From Eubacteriaceae bacterium (GTDB taxonomy: Bacteria > Bacillota > Clostridia > Peptostreptococcales > Anaerovoracaceae): a stretch of DNA of 64,000 bases. A program made the translations under genes and the position numbers. This document shows, piece after piece, positions 40,286-48,955 of the stretch. Within the stretch, counting starts at the first letter, position 1, and every line of letters begins with the position of its first letter. Location of the stretch: the NCBI GenBank assembly GCA_902362435.1, contig CABIWW010000004.1, positions 62,001-126,000 of the forward strand, read 5' to 3'. The notes under the pieces were generated by a model. That model saw nothing but the letters and a program-made list of their open reading frames with translations, was not told where the DNA came from and did not search any database.

Positions 40286-41764
40286 CTATATCACGATGCA
40301 GATGAAATATTCCTTGCCTTCATCGCTGATCTTCTGCAGAGACTTCTGCATCTTGACTCTGATGTTGTCAGGCACGCCCGCGATCTTGTTTTCCATCTGC
40401 TCTGCCACCATCTCGTACAGCGACTTGCCGAATATATTAGTGTCCCAGATGCCATTCGGCGACTCCTTCATCTCCTCACGCAGACTGTTCACCAGATCCT
40501 CGGACTGCTTTTCGCTGCCGACCACCGGCGATATCTCTGTCGTTATGTCTGTCTTTATTATATGGAGCGTCGGCGCCTTTGCCGTTATCCTCACTCCGTA
40601 CTTGTTTCCCTGCCTGAACACTTCCGGCTCTTCGATCGTCATTTCGCTAAGTCTAGGCTGCACTATGCCGTATCCGCCGTTTTCCACCTGACTGATCGCT
40701 CCTTTGAGCTTGTCGTATTCCTGCTTGGCTGCAGCAAACTCCCGAAGAAGACCAAAGAACTCACTGTCATCATTCACCTGTGTGCCCATCATCTCCGTCA
40801 CGATCCTGTAATAAAGATCCGGCGCCATATCGAGCCGCAGAGCTGTTTCGCCCGTGCCCATATCGATGCCCGTTATGCCGGCATTCTCTATCAGCTCTCC
40901 GTCTGCGAGCTCCGCTGCCGCTTTTCTGAAACCCGCAACCGTATCGAAGCTGCCTGCCCATGCTTTTATCCGCCCTATCACCTGAGCTTTGAGCCAGTGA
41001 TCCAGTCCCAGACCTTCCATATACCCCGGCATGTCGAATATCACTTCCCTTACAGGGAATCTGCCGAGCAGCTCCGCCATCACACCGTCTATCTCAGCTT
41101 CCCCTGCTCTGGCACAGTTCATCCTCATCACAGGCATGCCATATTTTTCCTCCATTTTCGCAGCGACAGCCGCAGCGTTGTCAGATGAAGGCTCTGTGGA
41201 ATTCAGTATTATCACGAACGGCTTTCTCATCTCCGTGAGCTGCCTTATCACCTTCTCCTCCGCCGCCTCGTAGCTGCTCCTCTCCAGTGTGCCGATCGTG
41301 CCGTCAGTCGTAACGACGATCCCGACTGTCGAATGCTCGCGGATGACTTTCTCCGTACCGATCTCCGCCGCTTCCTCGAACGGTATCTTTTCATCGCTCC
41401 ACGGAGTGTCCACCATGCGCATCACCCCGTCTTCCATCTGACCCAGCGCACCCGGTATCATATACCCCACGCAGTCCACCATCCTGACCTTCAGACTGAG
41501 GCTGCCCGAGATCTGCAGTTCGGCCGCATCCGCCGGTATGAACTTCGGCTCTGTCGTCATCACTGTCCTGCCCGTTCCGCTCTGAGGCATCTCGTCGATC
41601 AGCCTCTGCTTCTCATATGCGTTTTTTACATTGGGGATTACCATCAGATCCATGAAACGTTTTATGAACGTGGACTTTCCTGCTCTGACAGGGCCTACCA
41701 CACCTATGTAAATATCGCCGCCGGTACGTTTTCCTATGTTTTCGTAAATATTTATGTTTTCCAA
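40286..41764 (-). CDS. spoIVA: Stage IV sporulation protein A
   Basis: 492 residues, the SpoIVA length. The start is MENINIYENIGKRTGGDIYIG; Walker A is GPVRAGKSTFIKRF (24-37), and the ATPase continues with GTGRTVMTTEPKFIP and VRMVDCVGYMIPGA. The conserved C-terminus ends EGKEYFICIVI. SpoIVA is an ATP-hydrolysing protein that polymerises on the forespore surface and forms the base of the spore coat. The start codon is TTG (41764), 7 bases after GGGGAGGG; no nearby ATG fits. The ribosome binding site lies inside a hairpin. It follows the DUF975 gene after 72 bases. Confidence 0.96.
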   Translation of the reverse strand: MENINIYENIGKRTGGDIYIGVVGPVRAGKSTFIKRFMDLMVIPNVKNAYEKQRLIDEMPQSGTGRTVMTTEPKFIPADAAELQISGSLSLKVRMVDCVGYMIPGALGQMEDGVMRMVDTPWSDEKIPFEEAAEIGTEKVIREHSTVGIVVTTDGTIGTLERSSYEAAEEKVIRQLTEMRKPFVIILNSTEPSSDNAAAVAAKMEEKYGMPVMRMNCARAGEAEIDGVMAELLGRFPVREVIFDMPGYMEGLGLDHWLKAQVIGRIKAWAGSFDTVAGFRKAAAELADGELIENAGITGIDMGTGETALRLDMAPDLYYRIVTEMMGTQVNDDSEFFGLLREFAAAKQEYDKLKGAISQVENGGYGIVQPRLSEMTIEEPEVFRQGNKYGVRITAKAPTLHIIKTDITTEISPVVGSEKQSEDLVNSLREEMKESPNGIWDTNIFGKSLYEMVAEQMENKIAGVPDNIRVKMQKSLQKISDEGKEYFICIVI

Positions 41765-41818
41765 AATAAAACCCTCCCCATGCTCGACTGTAAATCAATA
41801 CAGTATATTGGGAAGGGT
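41762..41818 (-). promoter_or_regulatory. Hairpin that holds the spoIVA ribosome binding site
   Basis: Minus strand: ACCCTTCCC (41818-41810) pairs with GGGGAGGGT (41779-41771), and inside ACTGTA pairs with TACAGT. The tail is TTTTATTTT. It could end transcripts of the upstream DUF975 gene, or mask the spoIVA Shine-Dalgarno in read-through RNA; a transcript started inside the hairpin would be free of it. Confidence 0.55.
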
Positions 41819-41836
41819 CTGTTTTTATTCTTTATT

Positions 41837-43672
41837 TTAAGATTTATATATCACGAGGTCTTCTACGATCGTCATGCTGTAGTCGCTTATGCCTTTTCCC
41901 TCGTTCGGATGTCCGGACGAGTACATCTGATCGGCTGCAAATATGCAGATCAGCGCGAGGCATACAGGTATCAGCACCTTGAGCTTTATCTTCCTTATCA
42001 TGTTGTCGAGCGAAGGCGCCAGCGCATATACTACCGCCATTCCGCCGAGCCCGAATGTGATCAGACCTTCCGCGCATATCCTGCCGTCGAGGTTGAGAAA
42101 GTACCCGCTGTAGTCCCACCATCTCAATCCTTTTGTCATCTCGAGATAAAGCGATGTGAAATACTCCACAAATCCGCTCAGTATCACTGCCGCAAAAAAT
42201 TCTCCCAGCGGATTGCGCCTGAACTTGTTCAGCAGTATCAGTATCAGCACTCCGCCGGCTCCGTATATCGGCAGCCACGGACCGTACATCGTGCCGCGGT
42301 TTATGAATACCCCGTCCTTTACGAGATGGAGGCTCACCTCCCACGTCCATCCTATGAACGAAAAGATGAAGAACATCAGCACCAGCGACGGTATCGAATA
42401 ATTTCTTATATAGTTCGGCGTCTCCAGACTTATCTTCTTTGCCCGGTGCTCCAGCGGCGAAAGTCTCGCCGGATAGATCTTCCCGTCGAAGACGTATTTC
42501 AGACGCCTGATATTGTCAGCTCTTGCCTGCTCCTTTTCATACTCGAGATCGCCGGGAGTTCCCAGCAGCATCACGCCGAGCCAGTTCTCCATGAACCCTC
42601 TTATGCCTTTTGCCTTTCTTGCTTCCGGCACCGGCTCATTGATGTAGTGCATCACATCGGCATAGCTTTTTTCCATCGCGGAAAGCTCAGGTCTCCTGAA
42701 AAGATATGTATCGTTGAGCTTTTCAGCGTAAGGGAGCCCTTTCTCCTTAGCAAGCTGGCGCAGCTTTACATAATATTCACAGTAGACTGCTGTCCTGTAT
42801 GCGTTGCTGTAAAACACGGACACGAGTCCCAGCGATATATAATCCAGCAGGAACCAGGGTATGAAGCTCAGGAATATCCTGAAGCACTCCCACTTGTGAC
42901 CTTTCATCATGTGCCTTGAAAGCGTTATCGCTTCATTTGCCCTGATATCCGGGTTTTCTGCAACTATGTACGGCACCATGAAATATGAGTAATGCTTTAT
43001 CGGGATCGCGATCACTGTCATTCCCCAGAGCAGCTTGTACACGAAAGTAAGCATCATCGTGAAAGCCGATTTTATCCATTTTCTGGACTTTACGAGATAT
43101 ACGAATGTGTAAAGCGGCACTTTGTCGTATATCCGGCCTTCCAGGAAAAGCCGCCTTGTCGTCACGACATAGCATTCCTTCAGCATGAACAGCAGCGCCA
43201 GATGATACAGCGCCGCGATGATCACGAACATCAGCACCACGAAGCTCTTCGATTTGAACACGCGCGTCGCTCTGTCGAACACGTCCACATATATCTTTCC
43301 CGAGCTTATCGAATTCGCCAGATCCGCAAACACGCCCTTCTGCCGCTCCAGTATCCTGTTGCCGTCTGCGCTTTTCAGGTTTTTCTCCACCTTTTCCGAA
43401 ATTCGCCGGCTCTCCTCTGCCTGCCCTTGTATAAGATTCGTTATCACTGCGTCTGCAACATTGGCATTAGTTATTCCCAAACCTTCTTTCGCCGAGTCGA
43501 GCGTCGAATATTCCTTCACATTTACCGGTGCGATATTGGCACGGATGCCGTCCAGCGATCCGCCGAACTCAGATCCCATGAATACCGCTATCAGGCAGAT
43601 CGCAACGAAAAGCCAGTAATTTTTCTTTAATGATCTCCTGCCGTTCTGCTTCAGCTCTTTTCTGTCTATCAT
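41837..43672 (-). CDS. DUF975 / ABC-transporter type IV membrane protein fusion
   Basis: 611 residues. The N-terminal two thirds resemble DUF975 integral membrane proteins (RKELKQNGRRSLKKNYWLFV at the start, five or so helices). The C-terminal 190 residues, from IPSLVLMFFIFSFIGWTWEV, match the putative ABC-transporter type IV (YmfA/PF06541-like) family with GTMYGPWLPIYGAGGVL and LRWWDYSGYFLNLDGRIC. The membrane role is unknown. It lies between miaB and spoIVA; no ATPase partner is seen. About 82 bases separate it from miaB. Confidence 0.75.
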   Translation of the reverse strand: MIDRKELKQNGRRSLKKNYWLFVAICLIAVFMGSEFGGSLDGIRANIAPVNVKEYSTLDSAKEGLGITNANVADAVITNLIQGQAEESRRISEKVEKNLKSADGNRILERQKGVFADLANSISSGKIYVDVFDRATRVFKSKSFVVLMFVIIAALYHLALLFMLKECYVVTTRRLFLEGRIYDKVPLYTFVYLVKSRKWIKSAFTMMLTFVYKLLWGMTVIAIPIKHYSYFMVPYIVAENPDIRANEAITLSRHMMKGHKWECFRIFLSFIPWFLLDYISLGLVSVFYSNAYRTAVYCEYYVKLRQLAKEKGLPYAEKLNDTYLFRRPELSAMEKSYADVMHYINEPVPEARKAKGIRGFMENWLGVMLLGTPGDLEYEKEQARADNIRRLKYVFDGKIYPARLSPLEHRAKKISLETPNYIRNYSIPSLVLMFFIFSFIGWTWEVSLHLVKDGVFINRGTMYGPWLPIYGAGGVLILILLNKFRRNPLGEFFAAVILSGFVEYFTSLYLEMTKGLRWWDYSGYFLNLDGRICAEGLITFGLGGMAVVYALAPSLDNMIRKIKLKVLIPVCLALICIFAADQMYSSGHPNEGKGISDYSMTIVEDLVIYKS

Positions 43673-43754
43673 TGATATCTTTTGTCCCGTTTTTCCTTTT
43701 TATACTCTTGTCTGTTCTTCCGTTTTCTGTGCTGTTCTTACTGATCCCGACTGT

Positions 43755-45113
43755 TTATTCTGCTATCTTTCCTGTCAGGCTGAAGGTCTTTCCTTCTGTT
43801 ATCTCGACATTGACCATCTGTCCTATGAGCTCTCTGCCGCCTTCAAAGTCGACGAGCTTGAACCCCTCTGTCCTGCCTGTCAGTGTGTTTTCATTTTTCT
43901 TGCTCACGCCTTCTACGAGGACGCGCTCGATACGACCCTTATAGGCTGCGTTTTTCTCGGCGCTGTCTGCATTGACCGCATCCACCAGCCTGTCAAAACG
44001 CTGATGCTTGACCTCTTCCGGTATCTGATCCTCGTACTCTGCCGCAGGTGTGCCTTGTCTCACCGAATACAGGAACGTGAATGCCGAATCGTATTTCACA
44101 CTTCGCACGAGAGACAGCGTCTCCTCGAAGTCTTCTTCTGTCTCCCCCGGAAATCCCACTATGATATCCGTGCTTATCGCTATATCCGGAACTGCTTTCC
44201 TGAGCCTTTCCACTACCTCGAGATACTTCTCCCGCGTATACTTCCTGTTCATCCGTCTGAGCACTCTGTCGCTTCCCGCCTGCACCGGCAGATGTATGTA
44301 GTTGCACAGCTTGTTGCAGTCGACGAATGCCTGTATCAGCTTGTCCGACAGATCTTTAGGATGCGAGGTCATGAATCTGATACGCTCGAGTCCTTCTATA
44401 TCGTTTATCATATATATAAGATCTGCAAAATCGCACTCGCTGCCGCTTTCCCCGGCGCCTCTGTATGAGTTGACGTTCTGGCCCAGCAGGGTGACTTCCT
44501 TTACTCCGTCTGCGACAAGTCCCGTTATCTCTCTTACGATATCTTCCGGCTTCCTGCTCTTCTCTCTGCCTCTCGTGTACGGCACGATGCAGTACGTGCA
44601 GAAATTGTTGCAGCCGTACATGATGTTCACGAATGATTTGTGCTTGTAAAGCCTCTTCGCAGGCAGTCCCTCGACGATCTGATCGCTGTTCTCAAAAGTC
44701 TCCGCGATCTTTTTCTTCTCTGAGTACACTTTTTCGAGCAGTTCCGGGAATCTGTGTATGTTGTGGGTCCCGAAAATAATATCCACCCACGGATATTTGC
44801 TCTTGATGGTGTCGATGATGTGCTGCTGCTGCATCATGCATCCACATACGCATGCGACGTATTCGGGATTTTTCTCCTTGAGCTTCTTGAGCTGCCCCAG
44901 TGTTCCGAAAAACCTCTTGTCTGCGTTTTCTCTGACACTGCATGTGTTGATGATCGTGATGTCCGAATCGTCTCTCGACATCGTCTCGACACAGCCCTTT
45001 TCCTGGAGCATACCTGCGATCGTCTCTGAATCGTGCTCGTTCATCTGGCACCCGAATGTTATGATATTGTACTTCTTACCGTTGAGTAAATCCATCTCTT
45101 TATCCTTGTTCAT
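43755..45113 (-). CDS. miaB: tRNA-2-methylthio-N6-dimethylallyladenosine synthase
   Basis: 452 residues. N-terminal UPF0004 domain with three cluster cysteines (TFGCQMNEHDSE, NTCSVRENAD, CGCMMQQ), the radical-SAM motif YGCNNFCTYCIVPYTRGRE, and a C-terminal TRAM domain (about 385-450). MiaB adds the methylthio group to isopentenyl-A37 of tRNAs reading UNN codons. Its first 14 bases overlap the gpsA stop region. Last gene of the long housekeeping run. Confidence 0.96.
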   Translation of the reverse strand: MNKDKEMDLLNGKKYNIITFGCQMNEHDSETIAGMLQEKGCVETMSRDDSDITIINTCSVRENADKRFFGTLGQLKKLKEKNPEYVACVCGCMMQQQHIIDTIKSKYPWVDIIFGTHNIHRFPELLEKVYSEKKKIAETFENSDQIVEGLPAKRLYKHKSFVNIMYGCNNFCTYCIVPYTRGREKSRKPEDIVREITGLVADGVKEVTLLGQNVNSYRGAGESGSECDFADLIYMINDIEGLERIRFMTSHPKDLSDKLIQAFVDCNKLCNYIHLPVQAGSDRVLRRMNRKYTREKYLEVVERLRKAVPDIAISTDIIVGFPGETEEDFEETLSLVRSVKYDSAFTFLYSVRQGTPAAEYEDQIPEEVKHQRFDRLVDAVNADSAEKNAAYKGRIERVLVEGVSKKNENTLTGRTEGFKLVDFEGGRELIGQMVNVEITEGKTFSLTGKIAE

Positions 45114-46095
45114 GTTTCTTGTCTCTGCCCATCAGGAGTTCTACAGCCTGAGCAGCTGTTATCTCTCCCTTTATAGCTCTGTAGATCGCCTCTGTTATAG
45201 GCATCTCCACGTTTTCTCTCTTTGCAAGCTCATAAGCGGCTTCGGTCGTGAACATTCCCTCAACGACCATGCCGACTTTTTTAGTCGCTTCATCAGGCGC
45301 CATGCCTTCGCCGATCATGATGCCGCATCTGCGGTTTCTTGAATGCATGCTGGTACACGTAACGATCAGATCGCCCGTGCCTGTCAGGCCTGCAAAAGTC
45401 TCAGGCTTTGCTCCGAGCTTCAGCCCCAGCCTCGTTATCTCTGCCAGGCCTCTGGTCATCAGTGCAGCCTTTGCATTGTCACCGAATCCCATGCCGTCGG
45501 ATATCCCCGCGCCGAGCGCTATGATATTCTTCAGCGCTCCGCCGAGCTCGACGCCTACGACGTCTTCTGTCGTGTAGACTCTGAATCTGTCTGTCATGAA
45601 AAGATCCTGCACTTTTTCGGCAGCCTCGATATTATATGATGCAGCCGCTACAGTCGTCGGCAGTCTCCTGCCTACTTCCTCGGCATGAGAAGGTCCCGAC
45701 AGCACGACGTATCTGTCCATGTCGATATGATCTGCCGCTATCTGAGACATCCTGAGCAGAGTTTTCTGTTCTATTCCTTTAGCTACATTTATGATCAGCG
45801 CATCGTCTTTGATATGTCCGAGAGCTGACGTCAGTGCGCTCCTGAAATGCTGCGCAGGTGCGGAAAACAGCACCACATCTGCATCAGCCAGTGCTTCCTC
45901 CACCGTATACGCTATCTTTATATTTTCATTGAGCGGTACTCCCGGAAGATAGTCGACGTTTTCCCGATTTTCTTCCATGGATCTCAGATGTTTTTCATCT
46001 ATGTCCCAGATCTTTACGCTGCCGCCTTTTCCGGCCAGAACCGTAGCAAGTGCTGTTCCCCAGCTGCCTGCGCCTATCACTCCTGTGGTCTTCAT
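45100..46095 (-). CDS. gpsA: NAD(P)+ glycerol-3-phosphate dehydrogenase
   Basis: 331 residues. Rossmann motif GVIGAGSWGTALATVLAGKG; catalytic lysine region GGALKNIIALGAGISDG; substrate-site GDLIVTCTSMHSRN. It makes sn-glycerol 3-phosphate from DHAP for phospholipids. It follows plsY with no gap, so the enzyme making glycerol-3-phosphate and the first acyltransferase are co-expressed; it overlaps miaB by 14 bases. Confidence 0.97.
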   Translation of the reverse strand: MKTTGVIGAGSWGTALATVLAGKGGSVKIWDIDEKHLRSMEENRENVDYLPGVPLNENIKIAYTVEEALADADVVLFSAPAQHFRSALTSALGHIKDDALIINVAKGIEQKTLLRMSQIAADHIDMDRYVVLSGPSHAEEVGRRLPTTVAAASYNIEAAEKVQDLFMTDRFRVYTTEDVVGVELGGALKNIIALGAGISDGMGFGDNAKAALMTRGLAEITRLGLKLGAKPETFAGLTGTGDLIVTCTSMHSRNRRCGIMIGEGMAPDEATKKVGMVVEGMFTTEAAYELAKRENVEMPITEAIYRAIKGEITAAQAVELLMGRDKKHEQG

Positions 46096-46725
46096 TCAGT
46101 TTACCTCCTTTGCAGCCTCTTTCCTGTCTTTCTTTTTCTCAAATATGCTCATCACCGGCTCCTGTCCCTTGAAGAGTCTGACGATGTTTGCTCTGTGCTT
46201 TACGAGTATTATCACTGCCAGCACGACTCCGTACCATACGAACTCGGGCTGCATGAAATACGATATCACAGGGAAGCATGCCGCGCCCAGTATCGAGCCT
46301 ACCGACATCCTCCTGGTCACGAGCACGCCTATCACAACTACTCCGAGCGTCACAAGACCCATCAGCGGGTTCAGGCCCATCAGTGCTCCGAATGCAGTCG
46401 CTACGCCTTTGCCGCCCCTGAATCCGAAAAACACCGGCCATACATGTCCGCAGAACACTGCGACCACGCACCACATCGCTCCGACATGGCCCGCCAGCAG
46501 CAGACCCAGCAGCACCGCAGCCGTTCCCTTGAGAACATCGACGATAAGAGTTATCGCACCCGCTTTCTTTCCCATGACTCTGAGCGCGTTCGTCGTGCCT
46601 GCATTCCCGCTGCCTTCTTTTCTTATGTCTATTCCTTTGGCCTTGGCAAGCAGTATCGACGGCGAAATATTACCGATCAGATATGCGATCACAACGGCCA
46701 GTATCCTGAGCCAGATCTCATTCAT
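46096..46725 (-). CDS. plsY: Glycerol-3-phosphate acyltransferase PlsY
   Basis: 209 residues with about five membrane segments. The three PlsY motifs are present: [29 protein letters not shown] (S-G-N-A-G-T-N), [12 protein letters not shown], and a downstream G-x-x-x-P-x-x-x-Y variant. It moves acyl groups from acyl phosphate (made by PlsX) to glycerol 3-phosphate. The last 20 residues are charged. Its start overlaps the der stop by 8 bases and its stop abuts gpsA. Confidence 0.95.
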   Translation of the reverse strand: MNEIWLRILAVVIAYLIGNISPSILLAKAKGIDIRKEGSGNAGTTNALRVMGKKAGAITLIVDVLKGTAAVLLGLLLAGHVGAMWCVVAVFCGHVWPVFFGFRGGKGVATAFGALMGLNPLMGLVTLGVVVIGVLVTRRMSVGSILGAACFPVISYFMQPEFVWYGVVLAVIILVKHRANIVRLFKGQEPVMSIFEKKKDRKEAAKEVN

Positions 46726-48043
46726 CTTCTTTCTCTCCCTTTTCTCTGAACACGAATTTTATCGAAGTCCCTTCGAACCCGAATGCCTCTCTGATCTTGT
46801 TCTCCATGTATCTCGCATACGAGAAATGCATGAGAGGTCTCGAATTGACCTTGAACGAGAACAGCGGCGGCTTTACACCTACCTGTGTCACATAGTATAT
46901 CTTGAGCCTCCTGCCCTTGTCGGACGGCGGCTGTTTCATCATGATAGCATCAGAAATGAGATTGTTGAGTCTTCCTGTCGGAACTCGCATAGCTCTGTTT
47001 TCTGCAACGTACTTTGCCATCTTTATCACGTTGTTGACTCTCTGTCCGGTGAGAACGGAGATGAACACTACAGGGGCATATGACATGAACGTGAGCTCTC
47101 TGGCGATATGCTTCCTGAATTCGTTCATCGTGTTGGTCTCTTTTTCGATAAGGTCCCATTTGTTGACTACGACTACGATGCCCTTGCCCGCTTCATGCGC
47201 TATGCCTGCGATCTTCTTGTCCTGTTCGGTTATTCCCTCCTGCGCGTCGATCATCAGCAGGCACACGTCGCATCGCTCGATCGCCGCCACGGCTCTGATC
47301 ACGCTGAACTTCTCTATGTTCTCGTTTACCTTGCTCTTTCGCCTTATACCTGCCGTATCGATAAGCAGATATTTTTCCCCGTCTTTTTCAAACGGTGTAT
47401 CTATCGAGTCTCGCGTCGTTCCTGCTATCGGAGAAACTATCACGCGGTTCTCTCCGAGCAGCTTGTTTATCAGCGACGACTTGCCGACATTCGGCTTTCC
47501 GATCATCGCGAGCTTTATCGAATCTTCCTCCTCAGTCCCCGCGCCTTCCGGGAAGCTCTCGACTATACGGTCGAGCAGATCTCCGAGGTTCAGCATGTTC
47601 GCTGCCGAGATCGGTATAGGCTCGCCGAGCCCCAGCTCGTAAAAGTCATAAAAATCCTCGGGCAGTTTAGCCGTATCCACCTTGTTTACAGCGAGCACGA
47701 CCTGTTTTCCTGTCCTCATCAGCATTGAAGCCACTTCACGATCCGATGCTGTCACGCCGTCTTTCCCGTCGGTCATGAACAGTATCACATCAGAGGTGTC
47801 CATCGCCACCTCTGCCTGCTCTCTCATCTGCGACAGTATTATATCCTTGCTGTCAGGCTCTATGCCGCCTGTATCGATCAATGCGAAATGTACGCCCGAC
47901 CACTCCGCTTCAGCGTATATCCTGTCACGCGTAACTCCCGGGGTATCCTCTACGATCGACACTCTCTTTCCCACGACTTTATTGAAAAATGTTGACTTTC
48001 CAACATTCGGCCGTCCTACGACGGCTACTAACGGTTTACTCAT
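46718..48043 (-). CDS. der: GTPase Der (EngA)
   Basis: 441 residues. Two tandem G domains: [15 protein letters not shown] (first P-loop) and [20 protein letters not shown] (second), each with DTAGI/DTGGI and NKxD (NKVD, NKWD) motifs, then the C-terminal KH-like domain ([20 protein letters not shown]). Der is essential for 50S ribosome assembly. It overlaps ftsY and plsY by 8 bases at each end. Confidence 0.98.
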   Translation of the reverse strand: MSKPLVAVVGRPNVGKSTFFNKVVGKRVSIVEDTPGVTRDRIYAEAEWSGVHFALIDTGGIEPDSKDIILSQMREQAEVAMDTSDVILFMTDGKDGVTASDREVASMLMRTGKQVVLAVNKVDTAKLPEDFYDFYELGLGEPIPISAANMLNLGDLLDRIVESFPEGAGTEEEDSIKLAMIGKPNVGKSSLINKLLGENRVIVSPIAGTTRDSIDTPFEKDGEKYLLIDTAGIRRKSKVNENIEKFSVIRAVAAIERCDVCLLMIDAQEGITEQDKKIAGIAHEAGKGIVVVVNKWDLIEKETNTMNEFRKHIARELTFMSYAPVVFISVLTGQRVNNVIKMAKYVAENRAMRVPTGRLNNLISDAIMMKQPPSDKGRRLKIYYVTQVGVKPPLFSFKVNSRPLMHFSYARYMENKIREAFGFEGTSIKFVFREKGEKEDE

Positions 48044-48935
48044 ACATTATCCCTTCCGCGAATTCTGCCGGATCGAACTCCTTCAGATCCTCGATGCCTT
48101 CTCCTACTCCTATGAACTTGACAGGCATGTCGAATTCATCCGCTATTGTTATAACGATGCCTCCCTTTGCGGTGCCATCGAGTTTTGTAAGTATTATTCC
48201 TGTGATATCTGCAACATCTCCGAATTCCTTGACCTGAGACACGGCGTTCTTTCCTGTCGTCGCGTCGAGCACCAGCAGATTTTCCCTCGCAGCCTCAGGA
48301 AATTCGCGTCCGATGACTTTGTTCATCTTGTTAAGCTCGTCCATCAGGTTCTTTTTGTTCTGGAGCCTTCCTGCAGTGTCGCAGATCAGCACGTCTATAT
48401 TCTTGGCCTTCGCCGACTGGATCGCATCATAGATGACTGCCGACGGATCGGCGCCCTCAGCGTGCTTTACTATATTTATCCCTACTCTGTCAGCCCATAT
48501 GGAAAGCTGCTCCGATGCCGCCGCTCTGAATGTATCTGCCGCTGCCAGCATCACTGTCTTTCCCTCGAACTTCAGCTTATATGCGAGCTTTCCTATCGAA
48601 GTCGTCTTGCCTCCTCCGTTTATGCCTATCATCAGTATCACGAGCGGAGTCTGGCTGCACAGCTCCTGCTTGTCGTTCTTGTTGATGAGTCTCGCTATTA
48701 TATTGCTCAGTATCCTCTTCACGTCGTCCGGTGCTGCCGAGCTGTACGACTTGATCTCCTTGCGGAGAGTCTCTATTATCTTCATCGTAGTCTCCATGCC
48801 CACATCCGAAGTGATGAGTATTTCCTCAAGTTCCTCCAGGAGATCATCGTCTATCGAAGCTCTGCCCATCAGAGCGTCTCCGATCTTCTTCGAAAGTTTT
48901 CCCAGGAAGGAACGCTTTTTTCCTTCATTAAGCAT
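48036..48935 (-). CDS. ftsY: Signal-recognition-particle receptor FtsY
   Basis: 299 residues, only the NG domains; the acidic N-terminal A domain of E. coli FtsY is missing, as in many Firmicutes. P-loop [15 protein letters not shown], then [34 protein letters not shown] and GVGEGIEDL. FtsY binds SRP-ribosome complexes at the membrane and with Ffh hydrolyses GTP to release the nascent chain. It follows smc after 20 bases, the usual rnc-smc-ftsY order; ffh is not in the window. Confidence 0.98.
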   Translation of the reverse strand: MLNEGKKRSFLGKLSKKIGDALMGRASIDDDLLEELEEILITSDVGMETTMKIIETLRKEIKSYSSAAPDDVKRILSNIIARLINKNDKQELCSQTPLVILMIGINGGGKTTSIGKLAYKLKFEGKTVMLAAADTFRAAASEQLSIWADRVGINIVKHAEGADPSAVIYDAIQSAKAKNIDVLICDTAGRLQNKKNLMDELNKMNKVIGREFPEAARENLLVLDATTGKNAVSQVKEFGDVADITGIILTKLDGTAKGGIVITIADEFDMPVKFIGVGEGIEDLKEFDPAEFAEGIMYE

Positions 48936-48955
48936 CTGTCAATTCTCCTTCTGTA

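Noticed and set aside
41333..42919. A 528-codon open frame on the plus strand
   Set aside because: It is antisense to spoIVA and the DUF975 gene, rich in His, Arg and Tyr, with no domain and no ribosome binding site. Several other long plus-strand frames (10609-11652, 34000-35000, 5841-6857) are the same kind of shadow.
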